In this document: piece after piece, positions 34,482-40,925 of the stretch
Layout of the letters: the number at the start of each line of letters is the position of its first letter
How positions within the stretch are numbered: the stretch's first letter is position 1
Source: RBG-16-64-43 sp964353865
GTDB lineage: Bacteria; Chloroflexota; Anaerolineae; Anaerolineales; RBG-16-64-43
Direction of reading: 5' to 3'
Assembly (NCBI GenBank): GCA_964353865.1
Contig: CAYGXJ010000064.1
Coordinates: 1-63,598, forward strand
Length of the DNA: 63,598 nucleotides
Translations under genes and position numbers: made by a program
Notes under the pieces: generated by a model
Databases searched by the model: none
What the model saw: the letters and a program-made list of their open reading frames with translations, nothing else
Told to the model about the DNA's origin: nothing

Positions 34482-35705
34482 CTAGGCAAGCAACGCGATG
34501 ACCCTGGCAACAATGAGCTGTGCAATTTCGCCCTTTGAAAGAAGCGGCAACTCTTCCACGCGGCTGCTGGCATCGATCAGCGTGATGCGATTGTTGTCGC
34601 TGCCGAAGCCGGAATCGACCTGCGAGATGTCGTTGGCGGCGATGATATCCAATGCCTTCTCGCGCAGCTTGGCCTGCGCGTTGGCCAACAGATCCTGCGT
34701 CTCGGCCGCGAAGCCGACCACAACCCGCGGCCGGCCGCGGGTGCGACGCCGCTCGGCGACGGCAGCCAGGATGTCGGGCGCAGGTTCCAGGCTGATCGCC
34801 GGCACGCCCTTCTCTTTCTTCATCTTCTGGGCTGCGGCCTGACGCGGGCGGAAGTCCGCGACCGCGGCGGCCATCAGCAACGCCTCCGCTTCGTCCGTTG
34901 CGCGCAGGACGGCTTCGAGCATTTCCTGCGCCGTGCGCACCGGAATGAGTACCACCCCCGCCGGCGGCGTGAGCGCAGCCGGGGCGGCAATGAGAATGAC
35001 CTCTGCCCCTGCGTCCAAAGCTGCCTGGGCCAGGGCATAACCCTGTTTGCCCGAAGAAAGGTTGGTGAGCACGCGCACCGGGTCGAGGGGTTCCTGCGTC
35101 CCACCGGCGGTCACCACCACCTTACGACCGGCCAACGGCCCGCCGCGCGAGAGCAGGAATCGGACGTGAGCCAGAATGGCGGCCGGCTCGGTCATGCGCC
35201 CGATGCCCGAAAGGCCGGAGGCCAAGTGGCCGAGTTCGGGTCCAAGAATCGTCGCGCCACGTTCGGCGAGCAGGCGCAAGTTCTCCTGCGTTGCCGGATG
35301 CTCGAGCATGCCCCCGTCCATGGCCGGAGCGATGAGCAACGGGCAGCGCGCGGCCAGGGCAGTCAGACTGAGCAGGTCGCCGGCCGAGCCGGCGGCCAAC
35401 TTCGCCAGGGTGTGAGCCGTCGCCGGAGCGACCATGAACAACTCCGCGCTGTGGCCCAGCCCGACGTGCAGGACGTGAGCCTGCGGCCCCCACAGGTCGG
35501 CATCGGTGAAGGCCGGCCGACCGGTCACCGACTGAAACGTGAGCGGCGCGACAAACCGGGTTGCGGACTCGGTCAGGACAACGTCCACGAGCGCTCCGGC
35601 CTGTGCGAGTTTGGAGGCCAGGTCGGCGGCCTTGTACGCCGCGATGCTTCCTGTGACTCCTAAGACGATTCGTTTGGACGTCAAGGGTGTTTGTATCATG
35701 GGCAA
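34482..35705 (-). CDS. coaBC: Bifunctional phosphopantothenoylcysteine decarboxylase / phosphopantothenate-cysteine ligase
   Basis: A 407-residue fusion that makes 4'-phosphopantetheine from phosphopantothenate and cysteine. Residues 1-185 are the FMN-dependent CoaC domain (GVTGSIAAYKAADLASKL, VAPATAHTLAKLA, APAMDGGM, GRM), and residues 190-400 the CoaB synthetase (VVTAGGTQEPLDPVRVLTNLSSGK, AAVADFRP, KKEKG, AAETQ). The substrate loop has Asp where E. coli has Asn (PAMD for PAMN), and the usual catalytic Cys region reads HLASGLSGIGRM with no Cys. I recall such variants in other Chloroflexota. Last gene of the pan/coa operon. Confidence 0.93.
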   Translation of the reverse strand: MPMIQTPLTSKRIVLGVTGSIAAYKAADLASKLAQAGALVDVVLTESATRFVAPLTFQSVTGRPAFTDADLWGPQAHVLHVGLGHSAELFMVAPATAHTLAKLAAGSAGDLLSLTALAARCPLLIAPAMDGGMLEHPATQENLRLLAERGATILGPELGHLASGLSGIGRMTEPAAILAHVRFLLSRGGPLAGRKVVVTAGGTQEPLDPVRVLTNLSSGKQGYALAQAALDAGAEVILIAAPAALTPPAGVVLIPVRTAQEMLEAVLRATDEAEALLMAAAVADFRPRQAAAQKMKKEKGVPAISLEPAPDILAAVAERRRTRGRPRVVVGFAAETQDLLANAQAKLREKALDIIAANDISQVDSGFGSDNNRITLIDASSRVEELPLLSKGEIAQLIVARVIALLA

Positions 35706-35707
35706 GT

Positions 35708-36085
35708 TTATGGCGTCAGGGTCTCAAGCCCCAGGTGAGAATCCTCATCCAGCGACCACGTCCCGTGCAGGACCTCCGTGGATGAGAGAGTGTAGTGTGC
35801 ACGCCCTTGGGTTCCACTGCGAAACCAACGCACCTCGAATTCATCTCCGCGACGCTGGCGGGTGCCGGTAAAGGGCGCTCCCGAGATTATCGAGGTGATC
35901 GAACATATACCGACCCACTCTCGGAGAACACCAGTCGTCCCTGCCAATCTGCTCCCATCGAAGGTTTGGCCATCCAAGGAGGTGGCCCAACCCAACTCCG
36001 GACGTGGCAGGTCCCGGACGACGAGCGAATCCGCCGCGGCCAGGGGCGCAATCCCGTGAAGCTGGATAGCGCGCCGCGTGGTCAT
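35708..36085 (-). CDS. Small protein of unknown function in the CoA operon
   Basis: A 125-residue protein I do not recognise. It is predicted soluble and beta-rich, with no signal peptide or cysteine cluster. The segment RGDEFEVRWFRSGTQGRAHY and the closing GTWSLDEDSHLGLETLTP resemble a compact beta-barrel with a Trp-capped end. It starts in an ATGA overlap with the methyltransferase stop and ends 2 bases before the coaBC start region, so it is embedded in the operon and very probably translated. Confidence 0.55.
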   Translation of the reverse strand: MTTRRAIQLHGIAPLAAADSLVVRDLPRPELGWATSLDGQTFDGSRLAGTTGVLREWVGICSITSIISGAPFTGTRQRRGDEFEVRWFRSGTQGRAHYTLSSTEVLHGTWSLDEDSHLGLETLTP

Positions 36086-36711
36086 CGGGTTCGCTCTGCC
36101 AGCGTCAGCCGCGCGAACCCCGGACCCATTCGTATCCCCGTTTCAATGATCTGGCAACCCGCGAATTCAACCATGCGCCGTGTCTGGCTCTCAGAGAAGC
36201 GTTCTCTCTCTTCGGCGGCGCCCGCCCACCGCAGGAGCGAAGTGCGCTCGACGCCCGTCAGCCCGCGCTCATCGGCAAGCGCGGCGGCCGAGCGAGCGGA
36301 GAGGTGCTCGCTCGGGTTGAGCATGGCCAGCCGCCCGCCTTGCCTCACCACCCGGACCAATTCCGCCATACCATCCTGCGGACGGTCCAACAGAAAAACC
36401 ACGTTTGTGGCAGTCACCAGGTCGAACCGCCCGGCAGCGAACGGCAGGCGATGGGCATCGGCCTGCAGACAGGGGTGCTTCGCCCGGTTTGAGCGGGCCG
36501 CGAGAAGCGCCATTTGCATGTCGCGGTCCAATCCTATCGGCACGCACCCCAGGGCGGCCAAATGGCGCGCCAAGCCGCCGGGTCCGCAGCCGACATCCAA
36601 CACGCGCCAACCGGCTTGCACGCGGCAGAATCCGGCAAAGGATTCAAGCACGCGGTCCCAGCCGGCGGTTGCCTGAACGGCGGAGAAGTATTGCGCAGGC
36701 GAACCGTTCAC
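36082..36711 (-). CDS. Class I SAM-dependent methyltransferase
   Basis: A 209-residue methyltransferase of the ubiE/type-11 kind. It has the SAM motif VLDVGCGPGGLARHL, the acidic end of strand 2 (IGLDRDMQMALLA), ADAHRLPFAAGRFDLV, and a post-motif NVVFLLDRPQDGMAELVRVV. I take the GTG at 36711, which overlaps the coaX stop (GTGA). An ATG at 36756 would extend into coaX. Its position inside the CoA operon is unusual and its substrate is unknown. Confidence 0.82.
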   Translation of the reverse strand: MNGSPAQYFSAVQATAGWDRVLESFAGFCRVQAGWRVLDVGCGPGGLARHLAALGCVPIGLDRDMQMALLAARSNRAKHPCLQADAHRLPFAAGRFDLVTATNVVFLLDRPQDGMAELVRVVRQGGRLAMLNPSEHLSARSAAALADERGLTGVERTSLLRWAGAAEERERFSESQTRRMVEFAGCQIIETGIRMGPGFARLTLAERTR

Positions 36712-37472
36712 CGATTCATCTCGTAGATCATGCGCAGCCCGTCCAGCGTAAGCCACGGGGCAAGGATTTCGATGACCGGCGTTTCGCGCGCAATGAGCTC
36801 GGCCAACCCGCCGGTGCCGATCACCTTGGCCTGCCCGCCCAGTTCGCGGCGAAAGCGGTCAACCATGCCCTCAACCAGGCCGACGTTGCCGAACAGCAGC
36901 CCCGACTGGATGGAATGGGTCGTGTTGCGGCCGATGGCCGATGGCGGGCGGGTGATTTCGACTCGGGTGAGCTTGGCTGCGCGCGAAAAGAGCGCCTCGG
37001 CCGCAATGCCGATCCCTGGCGCGATCGCCCCACCCAGGTAGTCACCATCGGCGGAGATGGCATCGAAGGTTGTCGCCGTGCCGAAGTCGACGACAATCGC
37101 CGGACCGCCGTACAAGCGGAATGCGGCCACTGCATCCACAACACGGTCGGCGCCGACCGCCTTGGGGTCGTCATAGCGCACGCGCACGCCGGTGCGCACG
37201 CCGGCATCGACCACCAGCGGTTCACAGCGCAGGCTGCTCCGGCATACATCCAGCCACTTGCCGGTCAGCGGCGGAACGACCGAGGCAACCGCGGCTCCGT
37301 CCACGTCTGTGGGACTCAGGCCGGCCATCTGCAGAAGTCCCAATATCTGCAGCGCAAACTCATCCGGCATGCGATCGTGGTCGGTCGCCAGCCGCCAGCG
37401 CGGCCCAAGCGTCTCGCCCTGGTACAGGCCGAGGGTGATGTTGGTATTGCCGATGTCGATGCACAGCAGCAT
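36708..37472 (-). CDS. coaX: Type III pantothenate kinase
   Basis: CoaX phosphorylates pantothenate with ATP, the first step of CoA synthesis, and is feedback-resistant compared with CoaA. The 254-residue ASKHA-fold protein has the phosphate-1 motif LLCIDIGNTNITLGLY, GADRVVDAVAA, the phosphate-2 region VVDFGTATTFDAI with GGAIAPGI, and a C-terminal VIGTGGLAELIA. The ATG at 37472 follows AGGAG and lies 2 bases after panC. Confidence 0.94.
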   Translation of the reverse strand: MLLCIDIGNTNITLGLYQGETLGPRWRLATDHDRMPDEFALQILGLLQMAGLSPTDVDGAAVASVVPPLTGKWLDVCRSSLRCEPLVVDAGVRTGVRVRYDDPKAVGADRVVDAVAAFRLYGGPAIVVDFGTATTFDAISADGDYLGGAIAPGIGIAAEALFSRAAKLTRVEITRPPSAIGRNTTHSIQSGLLFGNVGLVEGMVDRFRRELGGQAKVIGTGGLAELIARETPVIEILAPWLTLDGLRMIYEMNR

Positions 37473-37474
37473 GG

Positions 37475-38377
37475 CTATGCTCCTGCGGCGTTCGCCGCGC
37501 CCCGCCCGCGAATATCCGTGAGGATGCCCGTACTCCACTCGTCTTTGTGCAACAGGAAATTGTCGATGAGGCGCGTTCGGCCCAAATGGACCGCCAGCGA
37601 GAAGAGCGCCTCGCCCTCGATCGTCTCCAATTCGTCCAACGTTGCAGGGTGGGCAATCGAGACGTACTCTTCGGTTGCCATGAGCTCGTCCGCCAGAGTG
37701 CGCGACATGACCGAGCGCAGAATGTCCGCGTCCTGTTCGCCGCGATCCAGGGCCTCTTTGGCCGCGCTCAGCGCTCGGTAAAGCACGCTGGCCACGGAGC
37801 GCTCAGCGGGCGTAAGGTAGGCATTGCGCGACGACATGGCCAGCCCGTCGGCTTCGCGCACTGTAGGGCAAACCACAACCTCCACCGCGAAATCCAGGTC
37901 TTGCGCCATCCGCCGCACGACAATGGTCTGCTGCGCATCCTTCTGCCCGAAGTAGGCGCGCTGTGGCTCGAAGAGATTGAACAACTTGGCCACCACCGTC
38001 GCGACGCCGCGGAAGTGGGTTGGGCGGGCCTTGCCTTCCAGGGGCCGGCTCACATGCTCGACCGTCGCGAAAGTCTGATACCCGGAGGGATAGACTTCCT
38101 CCGGCGGTGGGGTCCACACCAGGTCCACCCCGATCGGCCGCAGCAAGTCCAGGTCGCGCTCCAAGTCGCGCGGATAGCGTTCCAGGTCCTCGCCTGGCCC
38201 GAACTGGGTGGGGTTTACAAAGATGCTGACTGCCACCGAGGCGCAATCGGCCCGCGCGCGCCGAACGAGCGAGAGATGCCCCTCGTGCAGGAAGCCCATC
38301 GTGGGCACGAGCCCCAACGGGCTTGGCATCTCGGCGCGCGCGCGGCGCAGATCGGCGATGGATTCGACGATGACCAT
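37475..38377 (-). CDS. panC: Pantothenate synthetase (pantoate-beta-alanine ligase)
   Basis: PanC joins pantoate and beta-alanine with ATP. The 300-residue protein has PTMGFLHEGHLSLV (the HxGH nucleotide motif), SIFVNPTQFGPGEDLERYP, FGQKDAQQTIVVRRM and the KMSKS-like MSSRNAYL. The start at 38377 (MVIVESIADLR) follows GGGAGG, and a longer ATG at 38416 is less likely. It lies between panE and coaX. No panD (beta-alanine source) is present in the window. Confidence 0.95.
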   Translation of the reverse strand: MVIVESIADLRRARAEMPSPLGLVPTMGFLHEGHLSLVRRARADCASVAVSIFVNPTQFGPGEDLERYPRDLERDLDLLRPIGVDLVWTPPPEEVYPSGYQTFATVEHVSRPLEGKARPTHFRGVATVVAKLFNLFEPQRAYFGQKDAQQTIVVRRMAQDLDFAVEVVVCPTVREADGLAMSSRNAYLTPAERSVASVLYRALSAAKEALDRGEQDADILRSVMSRTLADELMATEEYVSIAHPATLDELETIEGEALFSLAVHLGRTRLIDNFLLHKDEWSTGILTDIRGRGAANAAGA

Positions 38378-38472
38378 GCGCTGTCCTCCCGAGCGAGCCT
38401 CAATCTGAGCCCGCATCTGAGGATTCAGGTGCAGGGCGTTGAACCGGTTCTCTGCGCCACGCGGCGCGGAGA

Positions 38473-39375
38473 TCAGGTCGCAGCGCGCTCCTCAAGCGCC
38501 TGCACCAGGTGCCAGGCCGCGCGGTTGAGCGGCACGTCAAGCCCCACCCGCATTGCTTGGTTCACAATGGCGCCGTTGATCGCATCGATCTCGGTTCGCC
38601 GCCCGCGCTCAACATCCTGGAGCATTGATGAGCGGTTGTGGGCTGTGGCTTCCGCCACTTCGAGCGCGCGGGCGGCTGCATCGGCATATGGCAGAGCGAT
38701 CGCCGATCGATCGGCTACCTGGGCACCTTCGCGTGCCAGTTCCCGAATCAGGGCGCGGGCGCTCGGCCGGTGTGCCAATTCTCCATTGGGAACGCGCAGC
38801 AAAGCCGCCAGTGGGTTGATGGCCGCATTGATCAAAAGCTTGCCCCACAATATCGAATCTCGGTCTGCGCCGAGGGTCACTCGCAGGCCGGCGCGCTCGA
38901 AGAGTGCGAGGGTCTTACTCAGCTGCGGATGATCTCCGAGTTGCAGCGCGCCATCGCCTCCCAGGCGAATGTGCCCGGGCGCCACCAGCGTGGCGGCGGA
39001 GGTGGTCGCCCCGGCGGCGGCCCGCTCAGCACCGAACAGCGCGCTCAGCACCTCATAGTTGCCGATGCCGTTCTGCAGCGTCAACGCTAGACCATCGTCG
39101 GCCAGGGCTGCGCTTGCACGGCGAACAGCGTCTGCGGTCTGCCAGGCCTTGACCAGGACAAGCAGCAAGTCACTGGCGGCACATTCGCCGGCATCGGTTG
39201 TGGCGCGCAATCGAATGGTCTTCTCGCCTCGGCCGTCCTCCACCACCAGTCCACCGGTCGATATGGCCCTAACTGCCTCCAGCCACGTCCCGAGCAAGGT
39301 CACCTCTGCCCACGGCGCGAGGCGATAGCCCAGCAGGCAGGCCATGGCACCCGTGCCCAGGAGAGTGACCTTCAT
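38473..39375 (-). CDS. panE: 2-dehydropantoate 2-reductase (ketopantoate reductase)
   Basis: PanE reduces ketopantoate to pantoate with NADPH. The 300-residue protein begins with the Rossmann motif VTLLGTGAMACLLGYRL and has VLVKAWQTADAV, LTLQNGIGNYEVL, the catalytic Lys region WGKLLINAAINPLAALL and the C-terminal GRRTEIDAINGAI. The start at 39375 is set by the Rossmann motif. A longer in-frame extension to 39450 is unlikely. Operon neighbours panB and panC confirm the pathway. Confidence 0.93.
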   Translation of the reverse strand: MKVTLLGTGAMACLLGYRLAPWAEVTLLGTWLEAVRAISTGGLVVEDGRGEKTIRLRATTDAGECAASDLLLVLVKAWQTADAVRRASAALADDGLALTLQNGIGNYEVLSALFGAERAAAGATTSAATLVAPGHIRLGGDGALQLGDHPQLSKTLALFERAGLRVTLGADRDSILWGKLLINAAINPLAALLRVPNGELAHRPSARALIRELAREGAQVADRSAIALPYADAAARALEVAEATAHNRSSMLQDVERGRRTEIDAINGAIVNQAMRVGLDVPLNRAAWHLVQALEERAAT

Positions 39376-39465
39376 CTCAGAGGGACCTTTCTGTGATTGA
39401 GCGCATTGTGTTGAATCCAGCTCGAAAGCGACGGCGAGAGATCGGCACAAACCGCCACTCCACGC

Positions 39466-40338
39466 CTAGCCCGATTCGCCGAGGTCATCCACAAGGGTCT
39501 GCCACTCTGCATCGGGCATTTCGGCTGTGTGTTCCGCCGCGGGGAAGGAGCGCCGCTCGACGTCTTCGCGATACTGGGAGAATGCGCGCGCCATCTCCCC
39601 GTGCAGGTCGGCGTACTTCTTGGCGAACTTGGGTGTGAAGCGGTCGAACAACCCGAGCAGGTCGTGAGTCACCAGCACCTGGCCGTCGCAGCCTGCCCCG
39701 GCGCCGATGCCGATCGTGGGGATCGTCAGGCGCCGCGAGACGTAGCCCGCCAGGCGTGCGGGAATGGACTCAAGGACGATCGAGAAGCACCCGCTGCGTT
39801 CAAGTAGTAGCGCATCATCAATCAGACGGCGGGCCGCGGCGGCCGTCTTGCCCTGCACGCGATAGCCGCCGAGCTGGTGGATCGACTGCGGCGTGAGCCC
39901 CAAGTGCCCCATGACCGGGATGCCGGCGGCGAGTATCGCCTGAAGTGCAGGCAGTATGCTTTCCCCGCCCTCTAACTTAACCGCGTCCATGCCGCCCTCC
40001 TGCAGGAAGCGCCCGGCGTTGCGCACCGCCTCGGCCGGGCTGACCTGATAGGAAAGGAACGGCATGTCGCCAACCAGGAGCGCGCGGTGTGCGCCGCGTG
40101 CCACAGCCCTGCAGTGATGGATCATCTCATCCATCGTGACGGGGAGGGTGGTGGCGTAGCCCAGCACGACCATGCCGAGCGAGTCGCCGACCAAGATCGC
40201 GTCCAGGCCGGCCCGGTCGATGGCCAAGGCGGTGGGGTAGTCGTAGGCTGTGAGCCAGGTTATGGGGAGACCACGCGCCTTTTTTTGGCGCAGGTCGAGC
40301 GTGGTTGTGTGACGTTCCAGGCTGGTGGTCGCTGACAC
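39466..40338 (-). CDS. panB: 3-methyl-2-oxobutanoate hydroxymethyltransferase
   Basis: PanB makes ketopantoate from ketoisovalerate and methylene-tetrahydrofolate. The 290-residue TIM-barrel protein has LTAYDYPTALAIDRAGLD, VGDSLGMVVLGY (metal-binding Asp), VGDMPFLSYQVS, VKLEGG, PVMGHLGLTPQSIHQLGGYR and TIGIGAGAGCDGQVLV. All catalytic segments are intact. It is the first gene of the CoA operon and has a 150-nt structured leader with its own terminator hairpin. Confidence 0.95.
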   Translation of the reverse strand: MSATTSLERHTTTLDLRQKKARGLPITWLTAYDYPTALAIDRAGLDAILVGDSLGMVVLGYATTLPVTMDEMIHHCRAVARGAHRALLVGDMPFLSYQVSPAEAVRNAGRFLQEGGMDAVKLEGGESILPALQAILAAGIPVMGHLGLTPQSIHQLGGYRVQGKTAAAARRLIDDALLLERSGCFSIVLESIPARLAGYVSRRLTIPTIGIGAGAGCDGQVLVTHDLLGLFDRFTPKFAKKYADLHGEMARAFSQYREDVERRSFPAAEHTAEMPDAEWQTLVDDLGESG

Positions 40339-40392
40339 GGTCGCCTCCCTTGGTACGGTAGACGCTGATCAGGTGCCTTGTGCCGAGGCGCA

Positions 40393-40498
40393 GTTGCCGC
40401 TGGGCACAGAAAAGCCCTCCAGGGACCGGGAGGGCGGGACAAACGTGACAGAGCCAGGTTGTCCTGCCGTCTCGGTCGTGGCCGATCCAAGCGGCAAC
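40393..40498 (-). promoter_or_regulatory. Structured panB leader (candidate pan-type regulatory RNA)
   Basis: In the leader RNA GUUGCCGCU (40498-40490, near the +1) pairs perfectly with AGCGGCAAC (40401-40393), closing a domain of about 100 nt. Inside lies an intrinsic terminator (40435-40410). A structured RNA called the pan motif is known upstream of panB in Chloroflexi and other phyla. I have not verified a match to its consensus. Confidence 0.5.
40410..40435 (-). terminator. Intrinsic terminator within the panB leader (attenuator)
   Basis: The stem GCCCTCC (40435-40429) pairs with GGAGGGC (40420-40414) around an 8-nt loop and is followed by TTTTCTGT. It lies about 70 bases before the panB start and after the promoter, so it can only act as an attenuator. 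Confidence 0.7.
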
Positions 40499-40501
40499 CC
40501 G

Positions 40502-40529
40502 ATTATAAGCGGATGCGCCCGGCCGTCAA
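40502..40529 (-). promoter_or_regulatory. Sigma-70 promoter of the pan/coa operon
   Basis: TTGACG (40529-40524), a 16-bp spacer, and TATAAT (40507-40502) on the minus strand. The start site should fall near 40495, giving a leader of about 155 nt. Confidence 0.75.
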
Positions 40530-40570
40530 CCGAGGCACAATGGGCCAGGGAGGCCCGTCGCCCGCGCATC

Positions 40571-40704
40571 GGCGGGGACCCACGGCGGGCATTCGCCTTG
40601 TCGAGGAGCCGCGACGAGGGGGAGGCGTGCCCGGGCGTTCCACGCGGCCAGCCCACACCGACCGCGCGAGTGCCTGGATCCCCACCTTCGCGGCAATGAC
40701 GATC
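40571..40704. repeat. Degenerate palindromic dispersed repeat halves
   Basis: GGCGGGGACCCACGGCGGGC (40571-40590) and CTGGATCCCCACC with GCGGCAATGACGATC (40673-40704) are degraded copies of the two repeat types better seen at 44348-44667 and 46671-46940. The rest of 40530-40870 holds no gene. Confidence 0.5.
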
Positions 40705-40870
40705 AAGCACGCGATCCTGGTCCTGCTAGACCGGGAGGTGAGGCCGATCCCTCGCCTACGGACAGCGCGCACGCGAGGTAGGATTGTGGGACAAATGGCC
40801 GTCTTCAGCTCGGGCGGACGGGCAGGAGACAATAGAAAAAGACACCACTGGCGTGCCCGTGCGCAGTCCA

Positions 40871-40876
40871 TATAAT
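40871..40876 (+). promoter_or_regulatory. Possible -10 box of the hydrolase/synthetase fusion gene
   Basis: A perfect TATAAT lies 50 bases before the start codon at 40926. I see no good -35 element at the right distance. Confidence 0.35.
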
Positions 40877-40925
40877 TGTTCATCCGCGTCGATCGACAGC
40901 CCAAGCTCAGGGCGAGGGGTGAGCC

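Noticed and set aside
34482..35705. CoaBC inactivated by loss of the catalytic Cys and PAMN Asn
   Set aside because: The fold, FMN and CoaB motifs are intact, the gene sits in a full CoA operon, and I recall the same variants in other Chloroflexota, so a lineage-specific form is more likely than loss of function.
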